A stretch of 64,000 bases of DNA, taken from positions 4,216,001-4,280,000 of the forward strand of contig CP013997.1 in the NCBI GenBank assembly GCA_001534745.1, written 5' to 3'. The stretch comes from Pseudomonas monteilii. Its GTDB lineage: Bacteria > Pseudomonadota > Gammaproteobacteria > Pseudomonadales > Pseudomonadaceae. Below, piece by piece: positions 50,979-62,326 of the stretch (its first letter is position 1; every line of letters starts with the position of its first letter). The notes under the pieces were generated by a model, which was not told the origin of the DNA, did not search any database, and was given only the letters and a program-made list of their open reading frames with translations. The position numbers and the translations under genes were made by a program.

Positions 50979-52385
50979 ATGGGCCTCAATCAACAGTGGA
51001 TGCAACGTGACCTCGAGGTCCTGTGGCATCCCTGCACGCAGATGAAAGACCACGAGCGGCTGCCGCTGATCCCGATCAAGCGCGGCGAGGGGGTGTGGCT
51101 GGAAGACTTCGAGGGCAAGCGCTACCTGGACGCGGTGAGCTCCTGGTGGGTCAATGTCTTCGGGCATGCCAACCCGCGCATCAACCAACGCATCAAGGAC
51201 CAGGTCGACCAGCTCGAACACGTCATCCTGGCCGGCTTCAGCCATCAGCCGGTGATCGAGCTGTCCGAGCGCCTGGTGGCCCTGACGCCCGCGGGCCTGG
51301 ACCGGGTCTTCTATGCCGACAACGGCTCCTCGTGCATCGAGGTGGCGCTGAAGATGAGCTTTCATTACTGGCTCAACCGTGGCCAGCCGGAGAAGAAGCG
51401 TTTCGTCACCTTGAGCAACAGCTACCATGGCGAAACCATCGCCGCCATGTCGGTGGGCGACGTGCCGCTGTTCACCGAAACCTACAAGGCTTTGCTGCTG
51501 GACACGATCAAGGTGCCCAGCCCGGACTGCTACCTGCGGCCCGAGGGCATGAGCTGGGAGGCCCATTCGCGCAACCTGTTCGCGGTCATGGAGCAGACCC
51601 TGGCCGAGCACCATGCCAGCATCGCCGCCGTGATCGTCGAGCCACTGATCCAGGGGGCCGGTGGCATGCGCATGTACCATCCGGTGTACCTGCGCCTGCT
51701 GCGCGAGGCCTGCGACCGCTACGGCGTGCACCTGATCCACGACGAGATCGCCGTCGGCTTCGGCCGTACCGGCACGATGTTCGCCTGCGAACAGGCCGGG
51801 ATCCGCCCGGACTTCCTCTGCCTGTCCAAGGCCCTGACCGGTGGCTACCTGCCGCTGGCCGCTTGCCTGACCACCGACGACGTCTACCAGGCCTTCTACG
51901 ACGACTACCCGACGCTGCGCGCCTTCCTGCACTCGCACAGCTATACCGGCAACCCGCTGGCGTGCGCCGCCGCGCTGGCGACCCTGGACATCTTCGAGCA
52001 GGACCAGGTGATCGAGGCCAACAAGGCCCTGGCCGCGCGCATGGCCAGCGCCACCGCGCACCTGGTCGATCACCCGCACGTCGCCGAGGTGCGCCAGACC
52101 GGCATGGCCTTGGCGATCGAGATGGTCCGTGACAAAGCCGGCAAGGTGGCCTACCCCTGGCAGGAACGGCGCGGCCTGAAGGTCTTCGAACATGCCCTGA
52201 CCCGTGGCGCCCTGCTGCGGCCGCTGGGCAGCGTGGTCTACTTCCTGCCGCCCTACGTGATCACGCCGGAGCAGATCGACTTCCTGGCCGAGGTGGCCAC
52301 CGAAGGCATCGATCTGGCCACCCGCGAGCGGATCAGCGTGAGCGTGCCCGAGGGCTTCCACCCTGACTTCCGCGACCCAGGCTGA
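50979..52385 (+). CDS. bioA: Adenosylmethionine-8-amino-7-oxononanoate aminotransferase (468 aa)
   Basis: PLP-dependent enzyme of biotin synthesis that uses SAM as amino donor to make 7,8-diaminopelargonate. LWHPCTQMKDHERLPLIPI is the BioA-specific N-terminus. SSWWVNVFGHANPRI, DNGSSCIEVALKM, SNSYHGETIAAMSVG and LIHDEIAVGFGRTGTMFA follow, with PLP lysine in LCLSKALTGGYLPLA. AGGAG precedes the ATG. It stands apart from any other bio gene, as is usual in Pseudomonas, and is divergent from the amine oxidase across ~200 bp. Confidence 0.95.
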   Translation: MGLNQQWMQRDLEVLWHPCTQMKDHERLPLIPIKRGEGVWLEDFEGKRYLDAVSSWWVNVFGHANPRINQRIKDQVDQLEHVILAGFSHQPVIELSERLVALTPAGLDRVFYADNGSSCIEVALKMSFHYWLNRGQPEKKRFVTLSNSYHGETIAAMSVGDVPLFTETYKALLLDTIKVPSPDCYLRPEGMSWEAHSRNLFAVMEQTLAEHHASIAAVIVEPLIQGAGGMRMYHPVYLRLLREACDRYGVHLIHDEIAVGFGRTGTMFACEQAGIRPDFLCLSKALTGGYLPLAACLTTDDVYQAFYDDYPTLRAFLHSHSYTGNPLACAAALATLDIFEQDQVIEANKALAARMASATAHLVDHPHVAEVRQTGMALAIEMVRDKAGKVAYPWQERRGLKVFEHALTRGALLRPLGSVVYFLPPYVITPEQIDFLAEVATEGIDLATRERISVSVPEGFHPDFRDPG

Positions 52386-52457
52386 GGCCCGCCTGCGTGT
52401 TCCACCGATGATCCATCGGGCCTTCGGGCCCTTCAACCCTGTGAGCAGAGCCCCTTC

Positions 52458-53177
52458 ATGAGAGTGTCCCGTTTCTTCATCGATGCCGCCTTGAGCCTTG
52501 GCGAGCACGACCTGCCCGAGGCCCAGGCCCACTACATCGGACGTGTGCTGCGCCTGACCGCCGGCGACGCCGTGCAGCTGTTCGACGGCAGCGGCCAGGA
52601 GTTTCGCGGCCATGTGCTGGAGGTGGGCAAGAAACACGTGCGTGTGACGCTGGACCAGGCCCTGCCGGGCCAGCCCGAGTCGCTGCTGCACATTCACCTC
52701 GGCCAGGGGCTGTCGCGGGGCGAGCGCATGGACTGGGCGATCCAGAAAGCCACCGAACTGGGCGCTCAGGAAATCACGCCGATCGTCAGCGAACGCTGCG
52801 AAGTGCGCCTCAAGGACGAGCGGGCCGACAAGCGCATGGCCCACTGGCGGCAGGTGGCGATCAGCGCCTGCGAGCAATGCGGCCGCTCGACGCTGCCGGT
52901 GATCCACCCACCGACCTCCCTGGCCGACTGGACCGCCAGCGCCGAGGCCGACCTCAAGCTGGTCCTGCACCCGGTCGCCGAGCCGCTGACCACCCATGAG
53001 CGCCCTGCCCGCCTGGCCTTTCTGATCGGTCCGGAAGGCGGCCTGAGCGAGGCCGAGGTCGAGCAGGCCAAGGGCAAGGGCTTCCAGGCCGCACGCCTGG
53101 GGCCACGGGTCTTGCGCACCGAGACGGCGCCTGTGGTGGCGCTGGCGGTGGCGCAGCAGCTCTGGGGCGACTTCTGA
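52458..53177 (+). CDS. rsmE: 16S rRNA (uracil-1498-N3)-methyltransferase RsmE (239 aa)
   Basis: SPOUT-class enzyme methylating U1498 of 16S rRNA with SAM. An N-terminal PUA-like domain (HYIGRVLRLTAGDAVQLFDGSGQEF) is followed by the knotted SPOUT domain: QGLSRGERMDWAIQKATELGAQEITPIVSERC, LAFLIGPEGGLSEAEVEQA and LGPRVLRTETAPVVAL, the cofactor knot. The length is typical. It starts 72 bp after bioA on the same strand and may be co-transcribed. Confidence 0.96.
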   Translation: MRVSRFFIDAALSLGEHDLPEAQAHYIGRVLRLTAGDAVQLFDGSGQEFRGHVLEVGKKHVRVTLDQALPGQPESLLHIHLGQGLSRGERMDWAIQKATELGAQEITPIVSERCEVRLKDERADKRMAHWRQVAISACEQCGRSTLPVIHPPTSLADWTASAEADLKLVLHPVAEPLTTHERPARLAFLIGPEGGLSEAEVEQAKGKGFQAARLGPRVLRTETAPVVALAVAQQLWGDF

Positions 53178-53197
53178 GACAGGCCTGAGCAGTCGCC

Positions 53198-53815
53198 TTA
53201 CAGGACGAACCCGAGTATCGCCACGAAGTGCATCAGGCTGCCGACGATGACGAACAGGTGCCAGATGCCGTGCCAGTGGCGAAAGCGCTTGTCGTAGGCG
53301 AAGAACAGAATGCCAATGGTGTAGAACGCGCCCCCGCCGGCGAGCCAGGCGAAGCCGGCACCCCCCAGTGTGGCGAGCAGCGGCTTGACCGCCACCAGCA
53401 CGATCCAGCCCATCAAGGCATAGATGACGATCGACAGCACCCGCGCTTCCGAGCGCGGCTTGATTTCCTGCAGCATGCCGATCACCGCCAGCCCCCAGAC
53501 CACGCCGAACAGGCTCCAGCCCCACGGCCCGCGCAGGCTGACCAGGCAGAACGGCGTGTAGCTGCCGGCAATCAGCAGATAGATCGACAGGTGATCGAGC
53601 TTGCGCAGGATGACCTTGGTGCGGCCCCGCGTGCTGTGGTAGAGCGTCGAGACGCTGTAGAGCAACAGCAGCGTGACGCCATAGATGGAGACGCTGACGA
53701 CTTTCCAGGGGTCGCCCTGCAAGCCTGCGCTCACGATCAGCCAGACGGCCCCCAGGCACGCCAGCAGGGCACCGACCAGGTGCGTCCAGGCATTGAAACG
53801 TTCACCGTAATACAT
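53198..53815 (-). CDS. Hemolysin III family (TrhA/YqfA-like) membrane protein (205 aa)
   Basis: Seven hydrophobic segments, with the family motifs YHSTRGRTKVILRKLDH and SYTPF in the first half and FFAYDKRFRHWHGIWHLFVIVGSLMHF at the C-terminus. The conserved His/Asp residues are those of the PAQR superfamily metal site. Despite the family name, bacterial members act in membrane energetics or lipid homeostasis rather than haemolysis. The ATG at 53815 begins YYGERFN; the longer frame adds nine residues. Convergent with rsmE, 20 bp apart. Confidence 0.88.
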   Translation of the reverse strand: MYYGERFNAWTHLVGALLACLGAVWLIVSAGLQGDPWKVVSVSIYGVTLLLLYSVSTLYHSTRGRTKVILRKLDHLSIYLLIAGSYTPFCLVSLRGPWGWSLFGVVWGLAVIGMLQEIKPRSEARVLSIVIYALMGWIVLVAVKPLLATLGGAGFAWLAGGGAFYTIGILFFAYDKRFRHWHGIWHLFVIVGSLMHFVAILGFVL

Positions 53816-53881
53816 GCCAGAACTGACCCCCGGCCCCTGCACCGGGTTCCCTTTCCCTCGGGCCGACCTGCGCGTCGACGC

Positions 53882-54340
53882 TCAGAACCCGGCGTCGATC
53901 ACCCGCCGCTCCAGGGTCGGCAGGTCCGGCACCCGCGCGATCACGTCGCCCACCTGGACGGCCGCCAGTTCGAGCGGCGCCAGGGGCACGTCGACGTAGT
54001 TGAGCTGACTGTCCAACCGGCAGGAACGCGGCAGGCCCTGCAGCAGGATTGCCAGGTGGCGCAGCCCGGTATCGCCCAACGCATTGAGCACCACCACCTT
54101 GGTCCATGCCCCCACCGGCGTGGTACCACCGCAGGCCGCCTCGAAGCCGATCAGCGGCAGGCGTTGCTGGCGCCAGGTCAGCCAGCCCAGGTGCCACTCG
54201 GCCTGACCGTGCTCGAGCAGGTCGCCCCGCTGGCCCAGCAGCTCGGCGACCGCCACGTTGGGCAGCACCAGGTGACGGTCGGCCAGTGGCAACAGCAGGC
54301 CCGTGATGCTGCTGCGTTGCCCGGCGGCATGTTCAAGCAT
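53882..54340 (-). CDS. chpC: CheW-like adaptor ChpC (152 aa)
   Basis: A single CheW-like domain: SSITGLLLPLADRHLVLPNVAVAELL is the ChpC N-terminus, and HLGWLTWRQQRLPLIGFEA the second strand block. ChpC links the Chp kinase to receptors of the type IV pilus chemosensory system. The ATG at 54340 overlaps the 3-prime end of chpA by 8 bp; a GTG at 54349 is an alternative. In P. aeruginosa chpB lies between chpA and chpC; here chpC follows chpA directly. Confidence 0.82.
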   Translation of the reverse strand: MLEHAAGQRSSITGLLLPLADRHLVLPNVAVAELLGQRGDLLEHGQAEWHLGWLTWRQQRLPLIGFEAACGGTTPVGAWTKVVVLNALGDTGLRHLAILLQGLPRSCRLDSQLNYVDVPLAPLELAAVQVGDVIARVPDLPTLERRVIDAGF

Positions 54341-57300
54341 GGGGTGCACTCCACTGCGCGATGCTCTGCAGCAGCACCGACTCTTGATAAGGCTTGCCCA
54401 GGTACTCGTTGACGCCGATGGCCATGGCTCGCTCGCGGTGCTTCTGTCCGGTGCGCGAGGTGATCATGATGATCGGCAGATCGTGCAGGCGCGGATCGCG
54501 GCGGATGCGCGTGGCCACCTCGAAGCCGTCCATGCGTGGCATCTCGATGTCCAGCAGGACCAGATCCGGGCGCCGTTCTTCCAGCACCATCATGGCATCG
54601 ACACCGTCCTTGGCCGTCAGCACCTGCATGCCATGGCGCTCCAGCAGCCGGGTGGTGACCTTGCGCACGGTCACCGAGTCGTCGACCACCAGAATCAACG
54701 GTGGCCGGGCGGCTTCGCCGAACGCAGGCGCCTGGGTATCGGGCAGGCGCGCACGGCGTCGCTGCTGGCCCTGCAACTGCCCCAGCAGGTCGAGAATCAG
54801 CACCACACGGCCGTCGCCCAGCAAGGTAGCCCCCGAGAGCCCCGGCACGGCAGCGAACTGCGGGCCCAGGCTCTTGGTGACGATTTCGCGGCTGGGCGAG
54901 AGGCTGTCGACCTGGATGGCGAAGGCCTGGTCGGCCGAGTGGACCAGCAGCACCGGCACCGGCACGCTCTGCCCGATCAGGCGCGGCAGCGGATTGCCTT
55001 GCAGCACGTCGCCCAGGTAGCGCAGCTGGTACTGCTGACCGGCATAGGCATAGGAAGGCGGCTGGCGCTGGTAGCAGGCCTCGAGTTCGGCCGGCGGCAC
55101 CCGGACGATCCCTTCCAGGGTATCCAGGGGAATCGCGTACTGCTCGTCGTCCAGGTTGACCATCAGGGCCCGGTTCAGCGACACCGCGAACGGCAGGCGG
55201 ATGGAGAAGGTCGCGCCCTTGCCGGGGCTGGAGGTGATGCTCATCGAGCCGCCCAGTTGCTTGACCTCCTCGTGCACCACGTCCATGCCCAGCCCGCGCC
55301 CGGAAATCTGCGTGATCCGCTCGGCCGTGGAGAACCCCGGGCGCAGGATGAACTGCAGGATCTCGTGATCGCTCAACCGTGCCTGTGGATCGAGCAGGCC
55401 GCGCTTGATCGCCTTGCGCCGCACGGCCTCCAGGGGCACGCCGGCACCGTCGTCGCTCATCTCGATGACGATGTCGGCGCCTTCATGCAACAGGTTCAGC
55501 CAGATGCTGCCCTGGGCCGGCTTGCCGGCTGCCAGACGGGCTTCACGGCTTTCCAGGCCATGGTCCACGGCGTTGCGCAGCATGTGCTCGAGGGGGGCGA
55601 CCATGCGCTCCAGAATGCTGCGGTCCAGTTCGCCCTCGGCATTCTCCACCAGCAGCTCGACCTGCTTGCCCAGCTCGCTGGCGACCTGGCGCACCACCCG
55701 CTGCAAGCGCGGTACCAGCCGCTCGAAGGGCACCATGCGGGTGCTCATCAGGCCTTCCTGCAGCTGGCTGTTGACCCGTGCCTGCTGGAGCAGCAGCCCC
55801 TGGGCCGTCTGGGCTTTCTGGCTCAGGGTTTCCTTGAGGTCGAGCAGGTCCGAAGAGGCCTCGAACAGCGCCCGCGACAGTTGCTGCAGGTGCGAGTGAC
55901 GGTCCATTTCCAGGGGGTCGAAGTCTTCGTAGGCATCGCCCTCGGTGGCCAGGCGGCCGAGCGGGCCCTGGGTCTCGCCGTCGAGCCTGAGCAACTGGTC
56001 GCGCATGCGCTCGAGGGTGGTCTCCATCTCGCTCAAGGCCACCTGGGCATCGTTGATCTGCTGCTCGATGCGCCCCCGCACGATGGCGTGCTCGCTGGCC
56101 AGGTTGCCCAGGTCATCGAGCAGCTCGGCCGCCACCTTCACCGTATCGCCCACGGCCCGCTCGGGGGCGGCGGCAGGCACCTCGGCCACGGCCAGGGGCG
56201 CAGGCGTACGGCGTGCGGCGTTGTCGTTCAGCGCAGCGCTGCTGAAGTTGCGAATGTGGTCGATCAGCGCCGTGGCCGCGTGCAGGGGCTGGCCGAGGCG
56301 CACGGCATCGAGCATGTGCGCCAAGCGGTCGTGGCAGGTCTGAAGCAGGCTGGACAGTGCCGGACTGGGCGGCAGCTGTCCGGCGGCCAACCACTCGTAG
56401 AGAAATTCCAGCTCATGGGCCAGGTCGCCGATGGCGCTGATCTGCACCATGCGCGCGCCGCCCTTGAGCGTGTGCAGGTCGCGCAGCAGGTTCTCGACTT
56501 CCACCGTGTTGCGCGAATCGGCCTGCCAGCGCGACAGCGAAGCACTGACGCTTTCGACGATGTCGGCGCTCTCCTCGAGAAACACGTCGAGCAGTTCGTT
56601 TTCCCCGCGCCAGTGCGGGTCGACACTGGCAGGAGAACGGTTGCCCAGGCCGAGGGGCCGCTCGGTCTGACGGGACGGTTGCCGGTCGTCGTCCAGCGAC
56701 AGCGTCGCCGGCGCCTGCCCCAGATCGACCACGCCGTGCTCGGCGCTGAGCAGCCCGGTCGAGGCCGGGTCCAGGGCCTTCTCGAGCAAGGCGCGCAAGG
56801 TCGCCACGCAGGCCGGTCTGGCCGTGACGTCCTGCCCTGCGGCCAGCTCGTCGAGCATGTCGATCAGCGTCTCATGGGCCTGCTGCGCGTGCTCGAAGAA
56901 CAGGGCGTCGGCCATCAGGCTGCCTTCTTCGACGGCGCCATACAGGTCGAGCAGGGCCTCGCAGACTTCATCCACCTGCCACAGCTCGGCCTGGTGCGCG
57001 GCCTGGCCGAAGGCGGTCAGCTCGTCGAGCAGCGTGTCCAGGGACTGACGCGCGGCAGGTTGTTCCTGCCAGTGCGACAGCACGGACTCGGCATCGAGCA
57101 GGGTGTCCATGCCTTGCACGAGGAAACCGGCGATCAACTGCGGGTCGCGACGTGGACGTTGGGCGTGGCCGTCATGCGCCTGCACCGTCAGCAGGCGCGC
57201 ATCGACGCAGGCACCGAGGCGCTCGATCAGGGCATCGGCGCCCGTCAGCGCCTCCAGGGCACTGGCCGGCAGCGCGTCCACGGCATGCCTCAACAGGCGA

Positions 57301-59294
57301 TGGGCGTCCGCCAGCAGCGCCAGTTCGTCCTGCGTCACCGGCAGTTGATGGGCCTTGTACTCGCGCACCAGGCGGTCGAGCGCGGTGGCCAGTTCGGCGA
57401 TCGGCAAGACACCGGCCATCGCGGCACTGCCCTTGAGGGTGTGCAACGCCCGCTGCAAGGCGTCGTTAACCGGGGCTCCGGTCGGCTCGGCCGTCGCCAG
57501 GAAGTCGTCGAGCACGCTGACGTGCTCGTGCGCCTCCTGGCCGAAGATGGCCAGCAGTCGTGAGTCGAGCGGCTCGGCCGTGTGCGGCGCTTGCACAGGG
57601 TCCGATGCCAGGGCGTGCAGGTGCTCGGCCAGATCGGTCCAGGCCACGCGAGGACGCGCGCCCTCGGCATACTCGGCCAGCAGGTCGGGCAAGGTCGCCA
57701 GCGCCTGCTGCAAGGCCGTCTGCGCTTCGCCGCTCAGTGCGGCACCCCCTTCCAGGGCACGGTTGAGCACGTGCTCGGCGCTCCCGGCCAGCTCGGCGAT
57801 GGCCTGGGCCTGCACCATGCGGCCACTGCCCTTGAGGGTGTGCAGCAAGCGACGGACTTCGACCAGCGCCGCATGCGGATGGGCCTCGGCGCGCCAGCGC
57901 AACCAGTGCCGCTCCAGAGCCGGCAGCAGGGCCTGGGCTTCCTCGAGAAATACCGCACGCAGCGCGTCATCGACGCTGTCTTCGGCCAGGCCAGTGTCGA
58001 TGGCTGGCGCACGCGGTCCACTGCCCAGCTCGCCGAGACGCGCCTGGGCGTGCTCGATGAAGGCCCTGATGTCGGCCTGGGGGTCGGCGATGCGCCATTG
58101 CACGCAGCACTCGGCGGCGCTCAGGGCTTCGGCGAATGCCGTCATGGCCTCGGCGGACGGGGCAGGGTCGGTCTGGCGCCAGGGGCCGTCGAGGTAGGCG
58201 GCACAGCCTTCCACCACCTGGGACAGCTCAGGCAGCATCAACATGCACAACGCGCCCTGGACCTGGCGCAGCAGGGCCGACGGCAGGCGCAGGTGCTCGT
58301 CCGTAGACGCGTCAGAGGCACCGTCGGCCAGTGCGTCCCTGACCTGCACCAGATTGACCAGCGCTTCGCTCAGCACCTGTTGGCGAATCTGTGCCAGGTC
58401 GGTGCCCGGCAGCGACAGCTGGCCGGTTTCTTCGAGTGTGCCGAGCATGCCATGCAGGCTGGTTTCCACGTACAGCAGCGCGCCGGCGACATCCATCAGC
58501 ACAGTGCCATCGTCGTCCAGGTCATGCTGGATCAGCCCTTGCAACGCCAGCACCTGATCGATGATCACCCGCCGTGGCTGCTGGAAGCCCAGCACCGCCA
58601 AGGTGTCGGCGACCTGACGCAGCGGCGCGAGCAGACCCTCCAGCGCCTGGGCCTGCTGCTCCTCGCGTACCGAGGCATCGAGGCGCTCCTTGATCCGCAG
58701 CAGATCGTCACACAGCGCCTCGACCACCGAGCGCAGGGCATCGTGGCCCTGCCCGCCTTGCAGGCGTTCACGCCAGGCACCCAGCGACAGGTCCAGGTTG
58801 GCCAGGTCGTCGGCCCCGGCCAGGCGTTGCCCGGCCAGTTCGCCCTCGAACAGGCTGCCAGGCGTCAAGGCCTCGGCACCACGGCAGGCACGCAGCTGGT
58901 TGATCAGCGGCACGATGACCAGCGGCAGGTCACGCCGTGCGCTGCGCAGCCGTTCCAGGTAGATGGGCAGGTGATCGAGGGCCTTGAACAGCGCGCCAAG
59001 CACGTCCCCGCGCGGACCGACCTGGCCTGCGGCCAAGGCCTCGACCAGCGCCTCGATCTCCCGCGCCAGGTGCGCCGCACCGCGCAGCTCGAGCATGTGC
59101 AGGCAGCCCTGCACCTGGTGCACGTCGTCGAGCACATCGTTCAGCACGCCGACTTCATGGGGCGCACTGGCGAACCGTTCGAGCGTCTGGCGAGCCTGGG
59201 CCAGACAGGCACCGATGGCCTCGCGCGTCCACACCAGCGCAACGGCGTCATGGGCGTCGCGCGGCATCGGAGTGTCCTGCGGCTGCACGGTCAT
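54333..59294 (-). CDS. chpA: Chemosensory hybrid histidine kinase ChpA/PilL (1653 aa)
   Basis: CheA-like kinase of the Pil-Chp system. Hpt-type motifs: His59 in VHQVQG (Lys replaced by Gln), a degenerate RQVQG at ~340 with no His, and three canonical HTLKG sites at His485, His618 and His941. Then come the kinase core ([39 protein letters not shown]), a CheW-like domain and a C-terminal receiver with Asp1582 ([14 protein letters not shown]). P. aeruginosa ChpA is ~2470 aa with eight phosphotransfer modules, so this form is reduced. Its ATG overlaps the pilJ stop by 4 bp (ATGA). Confidence 0.93.
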   Translation of the reverse strand: MTVQPQDTPMPRDAHDAVALVWTREAIGACLAQARQTLERFASAPHEVGVLNDVLDDVHQVQGCLHMLELRGAAHLAREIEALVEALAAGQVGPRGDVLGALFKALDHLPIYLERLRSARRDLPLVIVPLINQLRACRGAEALTPGSLFEGELAGQRLAGADDLANLDLSLGAWRERLQGGQGHDALRSVVEALCDDLLRIKERLDASVREEQQAQALEGLLAPLRQVADTLAVLGFQQPRRVIIDQVLALQGLIQHDLDDDGTVLMDVAGALLYVETSLHGMLGTLEETGQLSLPGTDLAQIRQQVLSEALVNLVQVRDALADGASDASTDEHLRLPSALLRQVQGALCMLMLPELSQVVEGCAAYLDGPWRQTDPAPSAEAMTAFAEALSAAECCVQWRIADPQADIRAFIEHAQARLGELGSGPRAPAIDTGLAEDSVDDALRAVFLEEAQALLPALERHWLRWRAEAHPHAALVEVRRLLHTLKGSGRMVQAQAIAELAGSAEHVLNRALEGGAALSGEAQTALQQALATLPDLLAEYAEGARPRVAWTDLAEHLHALASDPVQAPHTAEPLDSRLLAIFGQEAHEHVSVLDDFLATAEPTGAPVNDALQRALHTLKGSAAMAGVLPIAELATALDRLVREYKAHQLPVTQDELALLADAHRLLRHAVDALPASALEALTGADALIERLGACVDARLLTVQAHDGHAQRPRRDPQLIAGFLVQGMDTLLDAESVLSHWQEQPAARQSLDTLLDELTAFGQAAHQAELWQVDEVCEALLDLYGAVEEGSLMADALFFEHAQQAHETLIDMLDELAAGQDVTARPACVATLRALLEKALDPASTGLLSAEHGVVDLGQAPATLSLDDDRQPSRQTERPLGLGNRSPASVDPHWRGENELLDVFLEESADIVESVSASLSRWQADSRNTVEVENLLRDLHTLKGGARMVQISAIGDLAHELEFLYEWLAAGQLPPSPALSSLLQTCHDRLAHMLDAVRLGQPLHAATALIDHIRNFSSAALNDNAARRTPAPLAVAEVPAAAPERAVGDTVKVAAELLDDLGNLASEHAIVRGRIEQQINDAQVALSEMETTLERMRDQLLRLDGETQGPLGRLATEGDAYEDFDPLEMDRHSHLQQLSRALFEASSDLLDLKETLSQKAQTAQGLLLQQARVNSQLQEGLMSTRMVPFERLVPRLQRVVRQVASELGKQVELLVENAEGELDRSILERMVAPLEHMLRNAVDHGLESREARLAAGKPAQGSIWLNLLHEGADIVIEMSDDGAGVPLEAVRRKAIKRGLLDPQARLSDHEILQFILRPGFSTAERITQISGRGLGMDVVHEEVKQLGGSMSITSSPGKGATFSIRLPFAVSLNRALMVNLDDEQYAIPLDTLEGIVRVPPAELEACYQRQPPSYAYAGQQYQLRYLGDVLQGNPLPRLIGQSVPVPVLLVHSADQAFAIQVDSLSPSREIVTKSLGPQFAAVPGLSGATLLGDGRVVLILDLLGQLQGQQRRRARLPDTQAPAFGEAARPPLILVVDDSVTVRKVTTRLLERHGMQVLTAKDGVDAMMVLEERRPDLVLLDIEMPRMDGFEVATRIRRDPRLHDLPIIMITSRTGQKHRERAMAIGVNEYLGKPYQESVLLQSIAQWSAPHA

Positions 59295-61351
59295 CGCTCG
59301 GACTCGGGGGCAGGCGCAGGTGCCGGCAACGTGAAGCCGGACACCGAGCGGCGCATCTGGCTGGCCATGCGCGCCAGGTGACGGATGCTATCGGCGGTCG
59401 CGCCGGAGCCGGCCGAGGTCTGGGCGGTGATCTGCTGGATGATCGCCATGGTGTGGGAGATCTGCCCGGCCGAGGAGGTCTGCAACTGGGCCGCGTCGGA
59501 AATGCTGTGGATCAGCTCGGCCAGGGTCTGCGACACGCCTTCGATCTCGGCCAGGGCCACGCCGGCATCCTGGGCCAGGCGCGCCCCACGGACCACTTCG
59601 GCGGTGGTCTGCTCCATGGAAATCACGGCCTCGTTGGTGTCGGCCTGGATGGCACGGACCAGCGCCTCGATCTGTCGGGTGGCCGACGACGAACGCTCGG
59701 CCAGGCGCTGCACCTCGTCGGCGACCACCGCGAACCCGCGCCCCGCCTCGCCGGCGAGCGAGGCCTGGATCGCTGCGTTGAGGGCCAGGATGTTGGTCTG
59801 GTCGGCGATGTCGTCGATCAGGCTGACGATGTCACCGATCTCCTGGGACGACTCGCCCAGGCGTTTGATGCGCCGCGCGGTGTCCTGGATCTGTTCGCGA
59901 ATGTTGTCCATGCCTTCGATGGTGTTGTGCACCACCTCGTTGCCTTTGTTGGCGATGGCCACCGAGCGTTCCGCCACCTTGGCCGACTCGTAGGCATGGG
60001 CCGAGACCCGGTCGATGGACTCGACCATGTCGCCCACCGCCAGGGACGCTTCGCTGATCTGCTCGGCCTGGTGCTCCGAGGCCTTGGCCAGCTGGCGCGC
60101 GGTCGTGTGGGTTTCCTGGACGGCGCTGGCGACCTGCTCGGCACTCTGGTTGATGGTCAGGACCAGGTCGCGCAACTGGTCGACCGAATAGTTGATCGAG
60201 TCGGCGATCGCTCCGGTGAAGTCTTCGGTCACCGACACGGTCACGGTCAGGTCGCCATCGGCCAGCTCTTCGATCTCGTCCAGCAGGCGCATGATCGCCT
60301 GCTGGTTGCGTTCGTTCTTCTGCGCGGTATCGCGCAACTGGCGCCGGGTGGTGCGCACCATGATCGAGGCGATCAGCAGGATCGACGTCAGCGCCAGCAG
60401 CCCGAGGGCGTACCCGCCCAGCGTGTCCAGGGTCCGGCTGGCGACCAGGTGCTCGAAGCCGTTGGCCAGGTGCGAGGCCTCGTCGAGCAGCGTCTGCGAC
60501 AGGCTGAAGATGTTGCCGGCCGCCTCGCGCACGTGGAACAGCCCAGGCGACGTCTCGAGGATCTCGTCGACCGACCCGGCGACGAACTGGAACAGCTCGG
60601 CGATCTCGCCCAGCCGCGCGCGGGCGTCGGCGTCCTCGACCCGGGTCACCTGGATCGAGGCGTCGCCGTTGAGCATGCCGTCCAGCACCTGGCCGAAGCG
60701 GCTGGCGTCGCGCCCGAAGGCATCGGCGGCCCGGGCGGCGGTGTCGTCGCCGGCCAGCACGGTATTGACCGAACCGAGGATGCGCTCGGCCAGCAGCAGC
60801 TGCCGCTGGGCGACCGCCACCTGACTGGCCGGCGCGCCGCTTTGCAGCAGGATCTCGACCACCTTTTCGTACTCGACCTGCAGCTGCGGGACAGTTTCGG
60901 CCAGGGTCGCCGCGACCTGGTGCAGCGACAGCACGGTCTGTTCGCTGGCCAGAATGGTGTCGGTGTAGCCGCGCAGGGTTTCCCAGTCGCGCTGCACGGC
61001 CCGCATCTCGTCGTGCACTTCACGCGGTGCGGCCGGCAGGCCGGTGGTCTTGTCGCCGACCTTCAGGTAGCTCCAGCGGCGCTCGAAGTCGTTGCGTGCA
61101 TCGCTCAGCAGCTTGAAGGCCAGGGCTTTGCCAGCGGCCGCCTCGGTGGCGTTCTTGGCGATGCGCTGGGACAGCACGCGCAGCTCGCCGGCATGGCCGA
61201 TGTACTGCTTGTCGTAGGCCGACTGGGTGTTGAGGTGCGTGAAGTTGACGAACAGCAGGACGATCGACAGGATCAGCACCCCGAACAGAACGGTGATCTG
61301 CAGGCTGCTGCGCGGGCGCGGGGAGATGACGGGAGTGGCAGGTGTGCTCAC
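59291..61351 (-). CDS. pilJ: Methyl-accepting chemotaxis protein PilJ (686 aa)
   Basis: Receptor of the Pil-Chp system. TM1 at ~20-40 ([19 protein letters not shown]), a periplasmic region of two PilJ-type repeats ([16 protein letters not shown] is a repeat signature), TM2 near 315-340 ([22 protein letters not shown]), HAMP, and the signalling core [36 protein letters not shown]. It lacks a CheR-docking pentapeptide and ends in a Pro/Ala-rich tail. The GTG at 61351 follows GAGGA and gives a length matching P. aeruginosa PilJ (682 aa). No pilK methyltransferase gene follows. Confidence 0.93.
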   Translation of the reverse strand: MSTPATPVISPRPRSSLQITVLFGVLILSIVLLFVNFTHLNTQSAYDKQYIGHAGELRVLSQRIAKNATEAAAGKALAFKLLSDARNDFERRWSYLKVGDKTTGLPAAPREVHDEMRAVQRDWETLRGYTDTILASEQTVLSLHQVAATLAETVPQLQVEYEKVVEILLQSGAPASQVAVAQRQLLLAERILGSVNTVLAGDDTAARAADAFGRDASRFGQVLDGMLNGDASIQVTRVEDADARARLGEIAELFQFVAGSVDEILETSPGLFHVREAAGNIFSLSQTLLDEASHLANGFEHLVASRTLDTLGGYALGLLALTSILLIASIMVRTTRRQLRDTAQKNERNQQAIMRLLDEIEELADGDLTVTVSVTEDFTGAIADSINYSVDQLRDLVLTINQSAEQVASAVQETHTTARQLAKASEHQAEQISEASLAVGDMVESIDRVSAHAYESAKVAERSVAIANKGNEVVHNTIEGMDNIREQIQDTARRIKRLGESSQEIGDIVSLIDDIADQTNILALNAAIQASLAGEAGRGFAVVADEVQRLAERSSSATRQIEALVRAIQADTNEAVISMEQTTAEVVRGARLAQDAGVALAEIEGVSQTLAELIHSISDAAQLQTSSAGQISHTMAIIQQITAQTSAGSGATADSIRHLARMASQMRRSVSGFTLPAPAPAPESER

Positions 61352-61365
61352 GGTGAAAAGGTCCT

Positions 61366-61920
61366 CTACAACGCCACGTCGAGAAAGCCAGGCGCCTGCG
61401 CCAGGGCATGCGGGCTGAACACGGCCCAGGTGCGCTGGGCCACGAAATGGCCGCGCACATACGGCACGGCCGCACGCAACAACGGCTGGGGTACAGCCTG
61501 TTGCAGCGACTGCTGGGGAAAATGCTGAAGCCCCAGCACCTCGTCGACCAGCAGGCCGGCGAACACCGTCTCGTGGTCCAGGACCAGCACCCGGCGCTGC
61601 TTGCCGGGCGTCACGTGCCCCAGGCCGAGAAAGCGGTTCAGGTCCATCACCGGCAACAAGCGGCCTCGCAGGTTGGCGATCCCACGTACCCAGGGTTGCA
61701 CGCCCGGGACGCGGCTGCTGCGCGGCTCGTCGAGCACCTCGGCGATCTCGCCCATGGGCGCGACGAACCACTGCCCGGCGATGCGAAAGCCGATCCCGCT
61801 CCACTGGGCGGCACGGCTGGCCTGGAACGGCTGTTCGGCGGCCACCAGGCGGCAGCGCCGGTCGATCTCCAGCAACAGCTCGAACGCCGTGGGCGCTGCA
61901 TGGGGCTGGCGCGAGATCAA
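61366..61920 (-). CDS. pilI: CheW-like adaptor PilI (184 aa)
   Basis: A CheW domain ([52 protein letters not shown]) with [15 protein letters not shown] near the end. PilI couples PilJ to the ChpA kinase. The gene starts at 61920, overlapping the pilH stop by 4 bp, and ends 14 bp before pilJ. Length close to the ~180 aa of the P. aeruginosa protein. Confidence 0.93.
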   Translation of the reverse strand: MISRQPHAAPTAFELLLEIDRRCRLVAAEQPFQASRAAQWSGIGFRIAGQWFVAPMGEIAEVLDEPRSSRVPGVQPWVRGIANLRGRLLPVMDLNRFLGLGHVTPGKQRRVLVLDHETVFAGLLVDEVLGLQHFPQQSLQQAVPQPLLRAAVPYVRGHFVAQRTWAVFSPHALAQAPGFLDVAL

Positions 61921-62282
61921 CGTGGCAGCACGCCTTCGAGCACCTGGAGCAGGTCATGCTCCTCGATCGGCTTGACCAGGTAGCTGCGCGCGCCCTGTCG
62001 CTGGCTCCAGACCTTGTCGGTGTCCTGGTCCTTGGTGGTGACCATGATCACCGGGATGGCCTTGGTCTCGGCATCCTTGCTCAACTGCCGGGTCGCCTGG
62101 AAGCCGTTCATGCCGGGCATGACGATGTCCATCAGCACGGCATCGGGCTTTTCCTGGCGCGCCAGGGCCACGCCGTCGGCGCCGTTGTCGGCCTTGAGCA
62201 CCTGGTGCCCGTGACGCTCGAGCATCGCGGTCAGCTTGTACATTTCCGTCGGTGAATCGTCGACGATCAGAACTCGAGCCAT
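61917..62282 (-). CDS. pilH: CheY-like response regulator PilH (121 aa)
   Basis: A stand-alone receiver: IVDDSPTE with acidic pocket Asp8/Asp9, phospho-acceptor Asp52 in [14 protein letters not shown], and KPIEEHDLL with the conserved Lys. PilH modulates pilus retraction and limits PilG output. The ATG at 62282 follows AGGGG; the longer frame in the same direction overlaps pilG and is not conserved. Confidence 0.94.
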   Translation of the reverse strand: MARVLIVDDSPTEMYKLTAMLERHGHQVLKADNGADGVALARQEKPDAVLMDIVMPGMNGFQATRQLSKDAETKAIPVIMVTTKDQDTDKVWSQRQGARSYLVKPIEEHDLLQVLEGVLPR

Positions 62283-62326
62283 GCTGTGTCCCCTGGGAGA
62301 AATCGATACCGCCATCTTATGCGACA

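Noticed and set aside
54303..57563. A 1086-codon plus-strand frame antisense to chpA
   Set aside because: Same artefact: long antisense frames are common opposite GC-rich genes, and no start signal or conserved motif was found.
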